This document shows positions 8,773 through 15,871 of a stretch of 64,000 nt of DNA, piece by piece. Each line of letters starts with the position of its first letter. Position 1 is the stretch's first letter. A model generated the notes under the pieces. It worked only from the letters and a program-made list of their open reading frames with translations, was not told where the DNA came from and did not search any database. This stretch comes from Pseudoclavibacter sp. 13-3 (GTDB taxonomy: Bacteria; Actinomycetota; Actinomycetes; Actinomycetales; Microbacteriaceae): NCBI RefSeq assembly GCF_021168475.1, contig NZ_JAJOZT010000002.1, positions 186,001-250,000 on the forward strand, read 5' to 3'. The position numbers and the translations under genes were made by a program.

Positions 8773-8780
8773 TGTTCTGA

Positions 8781-8808
8781 ATAATACCGTGGTATGAGAC
8801 TTTGGCAA
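8781..8808 (-). promoter_or_regulatory. Predicted sigma-70-type promoter with embedded dyad, FAD oxidase
   Basis: Reading the minus strand, TTGCCA (8808-8803) and TATTAT (8786-8781) are separated by 16 bases, a good -35/-10 pair for this otherwise GC-rich genome. The dyad ATACC-GT-GGTAT (8784-8795) lies between and partly over the -10 element, where a repressor would block polymerase. A second inverted repeat, AATACAG (8854-8860) and CTGTATT (8880-8886), lies upstream. The stretch from 8644 to 8939 carries no gene besides these elements and is unusually AT-rich. Confidence 0.5.
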
Positions 8809-8939
8809 CTGCTGGGGTCTCTGCGGCAGGTATAAATGGCGATGATCCTTGTAAATACAGGCCACAATGAATGTAAAAACTGTATTACCAAAAATATATT
8901 CTCTTGAACCTTGGCTGAATCTGGGTTTGACTACTGCTC

Positions 8940-9358
8940 ATGACAGTCCAGCAGGATCCCACGATCATCGCCGGCTCGCGCATCCGTCGACGCAGACAGG
9001 CGCTTCACCTGAGCCTCAGTGATGTGGCGACCCAGGCGGGAATCACCGAGCGAGACCTCTCCCAGAGGGCGCCTCGAAGATCAGGCTGAACCCTCGGGGT
9101 TTCGACCATCTGGAACTGCTGCTGGGAGGTTTCGACCCCGGCGGCTCGACCGGGCCAGAGACGTGCACACATGGCGATTGAGAAGAGATCCTGCTCGTGA
9201 TCGAGGGCGAGGTGGACGTCTTCATCGCAGACGAGGAGCACCATCTCTCGGCCCTCGACTCGGTGCACTAGCGCAGCAGTCAACCGCACTGAGTGGTCGA
9301 GAGCACCGGCCGTCAGTCGGCGCGTGTGGTCTGGGGCATGTCGCCCCCGACGTACTGA
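8940..9358 (+). pseudogene. Decayed XRE-cupin transcriptional regulator (PuuR-like)
   Basis: From the ATG at 8940 the frame reads MTVQQDPTIIAGSRIRRRRQ, then LSLSDVATQAGITERDLSQ, the first helices of an XRE helix-turn-helix. It then stops after 49 codons. Another frame from about 9070 continues with LNPRGFDHLELLLGG, EILLVIEGEVDVFIADEEHH, SALDSVH, RSSQPH and VVWGMSPPTY, a recognisable cupin_2 effector domain, interrupted by three in-frame stops (TGA, TAG, TGA). The second half of the HTH domain and the linker are missing, so an internal deletion plus point mutations destroyed the gene. HTH-cupin regulators of this type control amine/putrescine catabolic genes, and this one lies head to head with a PuuB-like oxidase. 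Confidence 0.8.
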
Positions 9359-9490
9359 CAGGACTTGACACTCCCACCCCCAAGCTCGCCGTGCTCCTGA
9401 TTCGGAGTCACGGCCTGCGGGCGCCATCCGGGCCCGCACCATCCGCTCGGTTCCCCCACCTCTCCGAGCGTCGAATGTCGAGGAGAACAC

Positions 9491-10969
9491 ATGATGACAA
9501 CTGCCCCGTACGTGCAGACACCACCAGGCGATGCGCCTGAGGCGTCTCGTCGAGATCGCATCCCCAAAGGCATCTGGCAGATGGCCTTCACCGAGCTCTG
9601 GGAGCGATTCTCGTTCTACGGGCTGCAGGGGATCCTCTCGTTCTACCTGCTCTACTCGCTCGACAAAGGCGGGCTCGAGGTCGCGCCCGCAGCGGCTGCA
9701 GGAATCGTCGGGGCCTACGGAGGCTCGGTCTACCTCGCTCAGCTGCTCGGCGCCTGGGCCGGCGACCGACTGATCTCGCCGAAGCGCATGGTGCTGATCG
9801 GCGGCATCGTGATCACCGCAGGACACCTCGCTCTGGCGGCGCTGCCAGGCCTGCTCGGCCTCGGTGTGGGGCTGGTGCTCATCATCGTCGGCACTGGCGC
9901 CCTCAAGACCAACATCACCACGATCGTCGGCTACATGCTCGAGGGTGCCGAGACCAGCCGTCGGGATGCCGGCTTCTCATACTTCTACATGGCGATCAAC
10001 GTCGGTGCAGTCGTCGGTCCGCTCACGACCGGTCTGGCACAGAACCAGCTGGGCTTCCACTACGGCTTCGGACTCGCGGCGATCGGTATGATCGCGGCAC
10101 TGATCCAGTACATTCCGTCGATGAAGCGTCTGCCGGAGCGCGCCGGCCAGGTGGACAACCCGCTCCCGCGCTCGCGTCGCCTCGCCCCGGTCGTGTGGCT
10201 GGTTCTCGGCGTCGGCGTGATCGTCGTCGCCGCGGTGACTGGTCTGCTGCGTGCCGAGAACCTCTCGAGCATCGTGACGATCATCGCGCTTGTCGCAGCG
10301 GGTGCCTACTTCACCGTCATGCTCTCCTCGAAACAGGTGACGACCTTCGAGAAGCGGCGAGTCGCAGCCTTCCTGCCGCTGTTCCTGCTCTCAGGAATCT
10401 ACTTCGGCCTGCTGTTCCAGAAGTTCACGGCCATCTCGATCCTGGTCACCGAGCGCATCGACCTGCACATCGGGTCATGGACGTTCCCGGTTGCCTGGAT
10501 CACGATGGTCAGCCCGCTCTCCGCGGTGCTGATCACGCCGCTGATCGCCAAACTCTGGCAGCGTCTGGGCACGCGCCAGCCGAAGCCCGCGACGAAGTAC
10601 GCCATCGGCCTGATCCAGATCGGCTGCGCCTATCTGTATCTGCTGCTCATCTCAAGCGTGACGGGGGATGCGATGATCCCGTTGGCACTGATTCTGCTGT
10701 TCATGTGCTTCGCGGGTTCGTCCGAGGTGTTCATCGGCCCGATCGGCCTCGCGCTGGCCACGAAGATCGGACCGAAGTCGTTCGAGGCGCAGATGGTGGG
10801 GCTGAATTTCCTCTCCCTGGCCCTCGGCTCTTCGCTCTCCGGTCTGCTCGGTCAGCTCTTCACCGCAATTCCGAACGGGGCCTACTTCACCATCGTGGCC
10901 TGCACGGGTCTCGTGCTCGGCGGTGTGCTGATGCTGGTGCGTCGCCCGCTGAACCGCATCATCGAGTAA
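9491..10969 (+). CDS. POT/PTR2-family proton-dependent oligopeptide transporter
   Basis: The 492-residue membrane protein starts at ATG 9491 with AGGAGA at 9481-9486. Near residue 30, FTELWERFSFYGLQGILSFYLLY is the POT-family motif that contains the proton-coupling ExxER/ERFxYY-type residues. GAWAGDRLISPKR is the conserved loop after helix 3. FSYFYMAINVGAVVGPL matches the PTR2 signature FYxxINxG. I count about 14 hydrophobic segments, as expected for DtpT-like proteins. It should import di- and tripeptides with protons. The gene is monocistronic and converges on a TetR gene with a shared strong hairpin between. Confidence 0.92.
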   Translation: MMTTAPYVQTPPGDAPEASRRDRIPKGIWQMAFTELWERFSFYGLQGILSFYLLYSLDKGGLEVAPAAAAGIVGAYGGSVYLAQLLGAWAGDRLISPKRMVLIGGIVITAGHLALAALPGLLGLGVGLVLIIVGTGALKTNITTIVGYMLEGAETSRRDAGFSYFYMAINVGAVVGPLTTGLAQNQLGFHYGFGLAAIGMIAALIQYIPSMKRLPERAGQVDNPLPRSRRLAPVVWLVLGVGVIVVAAVTGLLRAENLSSIVTIIALVAAGAYFTVMLSSKQVTTFEKRRVAAFLPLFLLSGIYFGLLFQKFTAISILVTERIDLHIGSWTFPVAWITMVSPLSAVLITPLIAKLWQRLGTRQPKPATKYAIGLIQIGCAYLYLLLISSVTGDAMIPLALILLFMCFAGSSEVFIGPIGLALATKIGPKSFEAQMVGLNFLSLALGSSLSGLLGQLFTAIPNGAYFTIVACTGLVLGGVLMLVRRPLNRIIE

Positions 10970-11003
10970 CACCCGGCGTGGCGCGGCGACTGGGCTGCCT
11001 GTA

Positions 11004-11042
11004 CGTGAGGGTCGGATCCTTCCGGAGTCGCCGACCCTCACG
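11004..11042. terminator. Bidirectional terminator between POT transporter and TetR gene
   Basis: CGTGAGGGTCGG (11004-11015) and CCGACCCTCACG (11031-11042) form a perfect 12-bp stem with a 15-base loop. It lies between convergent genes and overlaps the stop codon of the TetR gene. Confidence 0.75.
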
Positions 11043-11682
11043 CTGCTCTTCTGCCGACGAGTGCGGCGGCCAGCCCTACGAAGACGGCTTCAGTACGATC
11101 GTCGACTCCGGGAACGGCCTGCGCAGCGAGCGTGCTGCTCAGTGCGGGCCCGCCGGTGAGACTGGTCGCCTCGGCCATGGCGTAGCCGTCGGTCAGCCGC
11201 AGCAAGATGTCGACACAGGTCTCAACCGGCATCAGCAGATGGAAGACCCCTTGCTCTGTGCCGCGTTGGATGACCGCCATGAAGGGGCGCCCCCACTCGA
11301 AGTACAGTGACTCGAGCAGCGTGCGATGTCTCGGGTTGTTCATCGCAGAGTTCGAGAGTGAGATCCAGATTCGTGCGCGTTGACGAATATCGCCAGACAC
11401 ACGGTACCCGTGCAGCAAGGACACCAGCCCCTGCCAGGGGTCGCCCGCTTCTGGAATGGTCGACCAGATCTCGCTGATCGTCGCGAGAGTGTGTGCTGAG
11501 AGCGCTGCGTCGATGAGGTCGTCGCGAGAGCCGAAATAATGCTGCACCGTGCCGATCGACACGTCGGCTGACGCCGCCACGTCTTGGAATCGTGTGTTCT
11601 CGATGCCGCGGTCGGCAATTGTCTCGATCGTGTGCCGAAGAATGTCTCTGCGTCGGGCTTCGCCGCGCTGCGTCACAGTCAT
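11038..11682 (-). CDS. TetR/AcrR-family transcriptional regulator
   Basis: The 214-residue protein begins GEARRRDILRHTIETIADRGIENTRFQDVAASADVSIGTVQHYFGSRDDLIDAAL, a complete TetR N-terminal helix-turn-helix whose recognition helix ends in VQHYFGSRDDL. The remaining 160 residues are an all-helical ligand domain of no assignable specificity. The start at 11682 needs no adjustment. The upstream neighbour on the other strand is dnaB, more than 500 bases away, and the downstream convergent gene is the peptide transporter, so the target is not evident. Autoregulation through the sequence just upstream (ACACGTTACCCG) is possible. Confidence 0.9.
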   Translation of the reverse strand: MTVTQRGEARRRDILRHTIETIADRGIENTRFQDVAASADVSIGTVQHYFGSRDDLIDAALSAHTLATISEIWSTIPEAGDPWQGLVSLLHGYRVSGDIRQRARIWISLSNSAMNNPRHRTLLESLYFEWGRPFMAVIQRGTEQGVFHLLMPVETCVDILLRLTDGYAMAEATSLTGGPALSSTLAAQAVPGVDDRTEAVFVGLAAALVGRRAA

Positions 11683-12245
11683 GCCAACACGTTACCCGAG
11701 GGTGGGCGTGTCGTCGGGTCTGCGCCGATGGCCGGAGTGATCGACGGATGCGGCGTTTGCCGGCAGATGGCCGGAATAACGCCGATGCGCCTGTGGATAA
11801 CTTGGGGATAACGGGTGTGGAATCGAGCGCTAGCGCGCTCGCGGGAGTGTTGTCAAATGCCGGACAACCTTCAATATGAGATTCAGGTGAACTTGCGGTG
11901 TCGAGTTTTCCACACGAGAGAACGCCGGAATTCCGGGGAAGTTCCGTCTGTGTGTGGAAGGCTGTGCACAAAAGTCGGAGTTTTCCACATGGTTATGCGC
12001 AGGTTGGGGAGAGTTCTCACCAGGTTATCCACAGAAAGATTCCTGTGGATGTGGATAACTCACGGTTCGAGGGGTGCACAATGTGGCCCGAGGTGCATAG
12101 AGTGGTGCGGGCTGTCTCTCTGAGAGGTGCGGGGCAGCCGCCCCGACTGCCCACGGTGTGACCGTGCGGCGCTCCGCGCCTGGAGCGATGTCGCAGGGTG
12201 CCATCACAATGATGGCGACGGATCGCACGACAGAGGAGGCCACTC
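11683..12245. other. DnaA-box-rich intergenic region upstream of dnaB
   Basis: This 563-base gap has no credible gene. It holds three exact TTATCCACA boxes (11792-11800 minus, 12025-12033 plus, 12050-12058 minus) and two TTTTCCACA boxes (11906-11914 and 11981-11989, both plus). Near matches include TGGGGATAA at 11803-11811 and TTATGCGCA at 11993-12001. All five fit the DnaA consensus TTWTNCACA and lie within 267 bases. Nearer dnaB are the dyads CACGGT-GTG-ACCGTG (12152-12166) and GCCATC-ACAAT-GATGGC (12200-12216). No dnaA or dnaN is in view, so I do not call it oriC; DnaA titration or DnaA control of dnaB is more likely. Confidence 0.7.
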
Positions 12246-13703
12246 ATGATGAGCATCGCGAACATCACGGGCGATGCCTCGGGCGGCTCTCGCTCGAAAG
12301 ACTCCTGGAACGATGACCACCGCGGATCGTCACGCGGCGAGGGTTTCGCCGGCACGCTGTCCGGCGTCGATCGCACGCCGCCCCATGACGATCTGAGCGA
12401 GCAGTCGGTGCTGGGCGGCATGCTGCTGAACAAAGACGCTGTGGCGACCGCACTCGAAGAGGTCAAGGCCACCGACTTCTACCAGCCGAAGCACGAGATC
12501 ATCTTCAATGCGATCTTCGACCTGTATTCAAAGGGTGAACCGACCGACGTCATCGCCGTGACTGACGAGCTGACCAAGACCGGGCAGATCTCGCGCGCCG
12601 GGGGCATCGAGTACCTGCATACTCTGACGGCCATTGTGCCGACGGCCGCCAACGCCGGCTACTATGCGCGCATCGTGCAAGAGAAGTCGCTGCTGCGCCG
12701 ACTGGTCGAGGTGGGCACGCACGTCGCGCAACTCGGGTACAACGCCGAGGGTGAAGTCACCGACCTTGTCAACGAGGCGCAAGCAGAGATCTATGGCGTC
12801 GGAGGCAAAGATCAGTCCGAAGACGTCAGCCCGCTGTCGGCGGCGGTCGAGAAGGCCATCGCCGAGATCGAGTCGGCCAAGGGGCGCGACGGCTCGATGA
12901 CCGGCGTGCCGACGGGCTTCGTCGACCTTGACAAACTGACCAACGGCCTGCACGTCGGCCAGCTGATCATCGTGGCTGCCCGACCGGGTCTCGGAAAGTC
13001 GACACTGGCGCTCGACTTCGCCCGTTCGGCCGCGATCGCGCACAACATGCCCACCGCGTTCTTCTCTCTCGAGATGGGGCAGACCGAGATCGCGATGCGC
13101 CTGCTCTCGGCCGAGGCCGGGGTCGAGCTGCAGAAGCTCCGCAAGGGCATGCTCGACGGGCAAGACTGGACGACAATCGCGTCGACGCATGGGCGCATCA
13201 ATGATGCGCCGCTCTATCTGGACGATTCGCCGAACCTGACTCTGGTCGAGATTCGTGCGAAGTGCCGTCGCCTCAAGCAGCAGATCGGTCTGAAGCTCGT
13301 CGTCATCGACTATCTGCAGCTGATGACGAGCGGCAAGAAGGTGGAGTCGCGTCAGCAGGAGGTCAGCGAGTTCTCTCGTGCGCTCAAACTGCTGTCGAAA
13401 GAGCTGAACGTGCCGGTCGTCGCGCTGTCGCAGCTGAACCGTGGCCCCGAGCAGAGGCAAGACAAGCGGCCTGCTCTGAGCGATCTGCGAGAGTCGGGCT
13501 CGATTGAGCAGGATGCCGACATGGTGATTCTGCTGCACCGCGAGTCGAGCTACGAACCGGGGGCGGTCTCGGGACTGGGCGAGGCCGAGATGATCGTGGC
13601 CAAGCACCGTAACGGCCCGACGGCCAATCTGCGTGTGGCCTTCCAGGGGCATCTGTCGCGCTTCGCGAACATGGCGTACAGCGACGTCGAAGAGCCGGTC
13701 TGA
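12246..13703 (+). CDS. dnaB: Replicative DNA helicase DnaB
   Basis: The 485-residue protein has the full DnaB layout. The N-terminal domain (about 45-150) includes RTPPHDDLSEQSVLGGMLL and FYQPKHEIIFNAIFDLY. After a linker, the RecA-like domain carries Walker A ARPGLGKST near 240, the Walker B strand LVVIDYLQLM near 355 and the SQLNRGPEQR arginine-finger region near 395. No intein interrupts it. AGAGGAGG lies 6 bases before the ATG at 12246; the Met one codon later is an alternative. It unwinds the fork as a hexamer loaded at the origin. In relatives dnaB usually follows rpsF-ssb-rpsR-rplI; here it is preceded by a DnaA-box cluster and a TetR gene instead. Confidence 0.97.
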   Translation: MMSIANITGDASGGSRSKDSWNDDHRGSSRGEGFAGTLSGVDRTPPHDDLSEQSVLGGMLLNKDAVATALEEVKATDFYQPKHEIIFNAIFDLYSKGEPTDVIAVTDELTKTGQISRAGGIEYLHTLTAIVPTAANAGYYARIVQEKSLLRRLVEVGTHVAQLGYNAEGEVTDLVNEAQAEIYGVGGKDQSEDVSPLSAAVEKAIAEIESAKGRDGSMTGVPTGFVDLDKLTNGLHVGQLIIVAARPGLGKSTLALDFARSAAIAHNMPTAFFSLEMGQTEIAMRLLSAEAGVELQKLRKGMLDGQDWTTIASTHGRINDAPLYLDDSPNLTLVEIRAKCRRLKQQIGLKLVVIDYLQLMTSGKKVESRQQEVSEFSRALKLLSKELNVPVVALSQLNRGPEQRQDKRPALSDLRESGSIEQDADMVILLHRESSYEPGAVSGLGEAEMIVAKHRNGPTANLRVAFQGHLSRFANMAYSDVEEPV

Positions 13704-13710
13704 ACGGGCG

Positions 13711-13771
13711 GTGCATTTGCTGCACTATATGTTTTTTGCCGGATAATATCCGACAAATATGCAATATTGCA
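13711..13771 (+). terminator. Weak terminator and adjoining AT-rich dyads after dnaB
   Basis: GTGCA (13711-13715) and TGCAC (13721-13725) form a short stem followed by a T6 run at 13732-13737, a plausible terminator for dnaB. Directly beyond are two dyads, GGATA-A-TATCC (13741-13751) and the perfect palindrome TGCAATATTGCA (13760-13771). In this GC-rich setting the AT-rich patch more likely belongs to the promoter or operator of the next gene. Confidence 0.45.
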
Positions 13772-13851
13772 GCAAGGTAAACGATTGTTGCGAAGTGGTG
13801 AATGCACGGTGCCTCCACGGTCCACGCTCCTAGAGTGACTCTTGTCCCCCG

Positions 13852-13886
13852 GAGCTGACAGCCTGCCCAAAGGTCACTGTCAGCTC
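13852..13886 (+). promoter_or_regulatory. 10-bp inverted repeat upstream of the Tat-exported amidase
   Basis: GAGCTGACAG (13852-13861) and CTGTCAGCTC (13877-13886) are exact inverted repeats separated by 15 bases, ending 43 bases before the amidase start. The hairpin would lie in the leader; it could be an operator or a leader structure. Nothing identifies its regulator. Confidence 0.45.
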
Positions 13887-13929
13887 AGTCACATGTGCGT
13901 AGTGTCGCGCTTTCGTGAAAGAGTCCCAC

Positions 13930-15813
13930 ATGCCCATCTCCCGACGTCACTTTCTTCTTGCTCTGAGTTCGGCTGCTGCCGTGAGCACACTGAACGCCTC
14001 GCGGCCACCGGCCGCCGTCGCCGCAGAGGTCTCCGCCGGCCTCGAAGCGGCGGCCGCAGATCATCAGGTGCCGATATCCGTCATCGCCGCCTTCTGTGTA
14101 CTCAACCACGATGGCTCGAACTCCCAATCGGGCCTTCCGACGACCCTGGTCGACGGATCCGCTGCGCGTCAGGCGAGAGACGCAGCGTACGGCGGCAGCG
14201 CGCCGGCACCTGTCGACCAGCTGGGTGAAGCCGTTCGGCTCTCCGGCCGACCTGCACAAGAGGTCGTGAGCGATCCGGCTGCCAACCTCCAGGCGGCTGC
14301 AGCGCTGCTCGCCGACGCTCAGCGGCAGTCCGGTGGAAGCCTGGGGCAGGACACCGACCCCGCCGACTGGATCGCGGCGGCGACCCTGGTGAGCGGCCGC
14401 CCGTCTCTCGACGCTCAGACTTCGTTCGCTGACGGTCTTCGTGAGCGTCTGGAGCAGGGCACGACGCTGAAGGTCGGCCATGACGTCGTGCGCCAGCCGG
14501 GTCGGTCAGTCGACCGAACCGGGAGCGACAGGGCGCTGCGCCGCCGCCGCGACCGGTGGCATCACGCAGTGCCGTCGTCATCGCCCGTCGACGCGCCGCG
14601 CGACCTCGGCGTGGAGTGGGTCGAGGCGCCATACCTGCAGACGGGCGCCGGCGCCGGAGACTACGGCAACCATGATCTCGGCGACCGGCCGCGCAGCCCC
14701 TCGCTCGACATGGTCGTCATCCATGACACCGAGTGCTCATACGATCAGGCGATGAACCTTGTACAGGATCCGAACTACTTGGCGTGGAACTACACCGTTC
14801 GCTCCTCAGACGGCAAGATCGCACAGCACCTGCGCACGAAAGACATCGGCTGGCACGCTGGCAACTGGTACGTCAACACGCACGCCGTCGGTGTGGAACA
14901 CGAGGGCTACGCGATCAGCGGCACCGAGTGGTACACCGACGCCATGTACCGCAAGTCGGCTCGCCTTGTCGCGTACTTGTGCGAGAAATACCGTATCCCG
15001 CTAGATCGTGGGCACATCCTCGGACACGACCAGGTGCCCGCTCTCAAGTCAGAAGGCATTCGTGGCATGCACTGGGATCCGGGACCGTTCTGGGATTGGG
15101 AGCGCTACTTCCGCCTGCTGGGCAGGCCTCTCGACCGAGGGACGACGCCGGCAGGACGTCGTCTGCGCCCGGGCAGCACCGTTCGGATCCTGCCGGGATT
15201 CGCCGAGAACCTGCAGGTGATCACCGGCAGTTCCGCGCAGGGCACCCTCGACGGCTCGCCGACCTCGTGCAACTTCGTGCCGCTGCGCACCGCGCCCGAC
15301 GACAACGCCCCGCTGCTCGTCGACGTCGGACAGCATCCGAATGACACCCCGACCACCGACGTCGCCGATGTCGGCGCTCGTGCATCGGCGGGCACGGACT
15401 ACGTCGTCGCCGACGTACGCGACGACTGGATCGCCGTCTGGTACCTCGGTGCTCGCGGCTGGCTGCGCAACTCGGCCCAGCGGCCCGTCGTGCGGGTCGT
15501 GTCGCGGCCGACGGTCGCTGAGATTAGGCATGACGACACGGCGGTCTTCGGCGCCGCCTACCCAGAGGCCCAGGCCTTCGCGAATGCGGCGGATGTGGTC
15601 GAGGCCCCGCCTCTTGTCTACCGGCTCGGGCGAGGCCAGCGCTATGTGGTCGTCGGCGACCGACCGGCGACCGACTACTACCGCGCGCAGACCTTCGATC
15701 CTGACACCCCCGGCGATCATGTCGACATCGTGGGGCGCACCCAATACCTCTTGGTGTATCTCGGGCACAGACTCGCCTTCATCAAGGGGGATGACGTGAG
15801 GCTGCACCGCTAG
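13930..15813 (+). CDS. Tat-exported N-acetylmuramoyl-L-alanine amidase (Amidase_2 type)
   Basis: I prefer the ATG at 13930, which has GAAAGAG upstream and puts the twin-arginine motif (ISRRHFLLALS) at residues 3-13, giving 627 residues. The signal runs to about residue 31. After a 220-residue region of unclear fold comes the zinc amidase domain (about 255-395). It includes LDMVVIHDTE, WNYTVRSSDGKIAQH, WHAGNWYVNTHAVGVEHEG and GHILGHDQVPALKSEGIRGMHWDPGP cut here into its parts: the HDT histidine, EHEG and the D of HWDPGP supply the usual metal and catalytic positions. The C-terminal 200 residues look like SH3-type wall-binding modules. Role: cleaving the amide bond between muramic acid and the stem peptide outside the membrane. 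Confidence 0.85.
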   Translation: MPISRRHFLLALSSAAAVSTLNASRPPAAVAAEVSAGLEAAAADHQVPISVIAAFCVLNHDGSNSQSGLPTTLVDGSAARQARDAAYGGSAPAPVDQLGEAVRLSGRPAQEVVSDPAANLQAAAALLADAQRQSGGSLGQDTDPADWIAAATLVSGRPSLDAQTSFADGLRERLEQGTTLKVGHDVVRQPGRSVDRTGSDRALRRRRDRWHHAVPSSSPVDAPRDLGVEWVEAPYLQTGAGAGDYGNHDLGDRPRSPSLDMVVIHDTECSYDQAMNLVQDPNYLAWNYTVRSSDGKIAQHLRTKDIGWHAGNWYVNTHAVGVEHEGYAISGTEWYTDAMYRKSARLVAYLCEKYRIPLDRGHILGHDQVPALKSEGIRGMHWDPGPFWDWERYFRLLGRPLDRGTTPAGRRLRPGSTVRILPGFAENLQVITGSSAQGTLDGSPTSCNFVPLRTAPDDNAPLLVDVGQHPNDTPTTDVADVGARASAGTDYVVADVRDDWIAVWYLGARGWLRNSAQRPVVRVVSRPTVAEIRHDDTAVFGAAYPEAQAFANAADVVEAPPLVYRLGRGQRYVVVGDRPATDYYRAQTFDPDTPGDHVDIVGRTQYLLVYLGHRLAFIKGDDVRLHR

Positions 15814-15834
15814 GTCTTGAGCCGAGGCAAGACC
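15813..15834 (+). terminator. Small hairpin between the amidase and the C39-like peptidase
   Basis: GGTCTTG (15813-15819) and CAAGACC (15828-15834) form a perfect 7-bp stem with an 8-base loop, starting at the amidase stop codon. No T-run follows, so read-through into the next gene is possible. Confidence 0.4.
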
Positions 15835-15871
15835 GCCGTCATCCCACAGCAAGCGTGGAAGGAAGAGATTC

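Noticed and set aside
11792-12058. Calling the DnaA-box cluster the chromosomal origin oriC
   Set aside because: No dnaA, dnaN, recF or parAB gene is in view and no AT-rich unwinding element is obvious, so only a DnaA-binding region is claimed.
12246-13703. Intein in dnaB, common in some actinobacteria
   Set aside because: The Walker A region and the downstream motifs are continuous and the length (485 residues) is normal.
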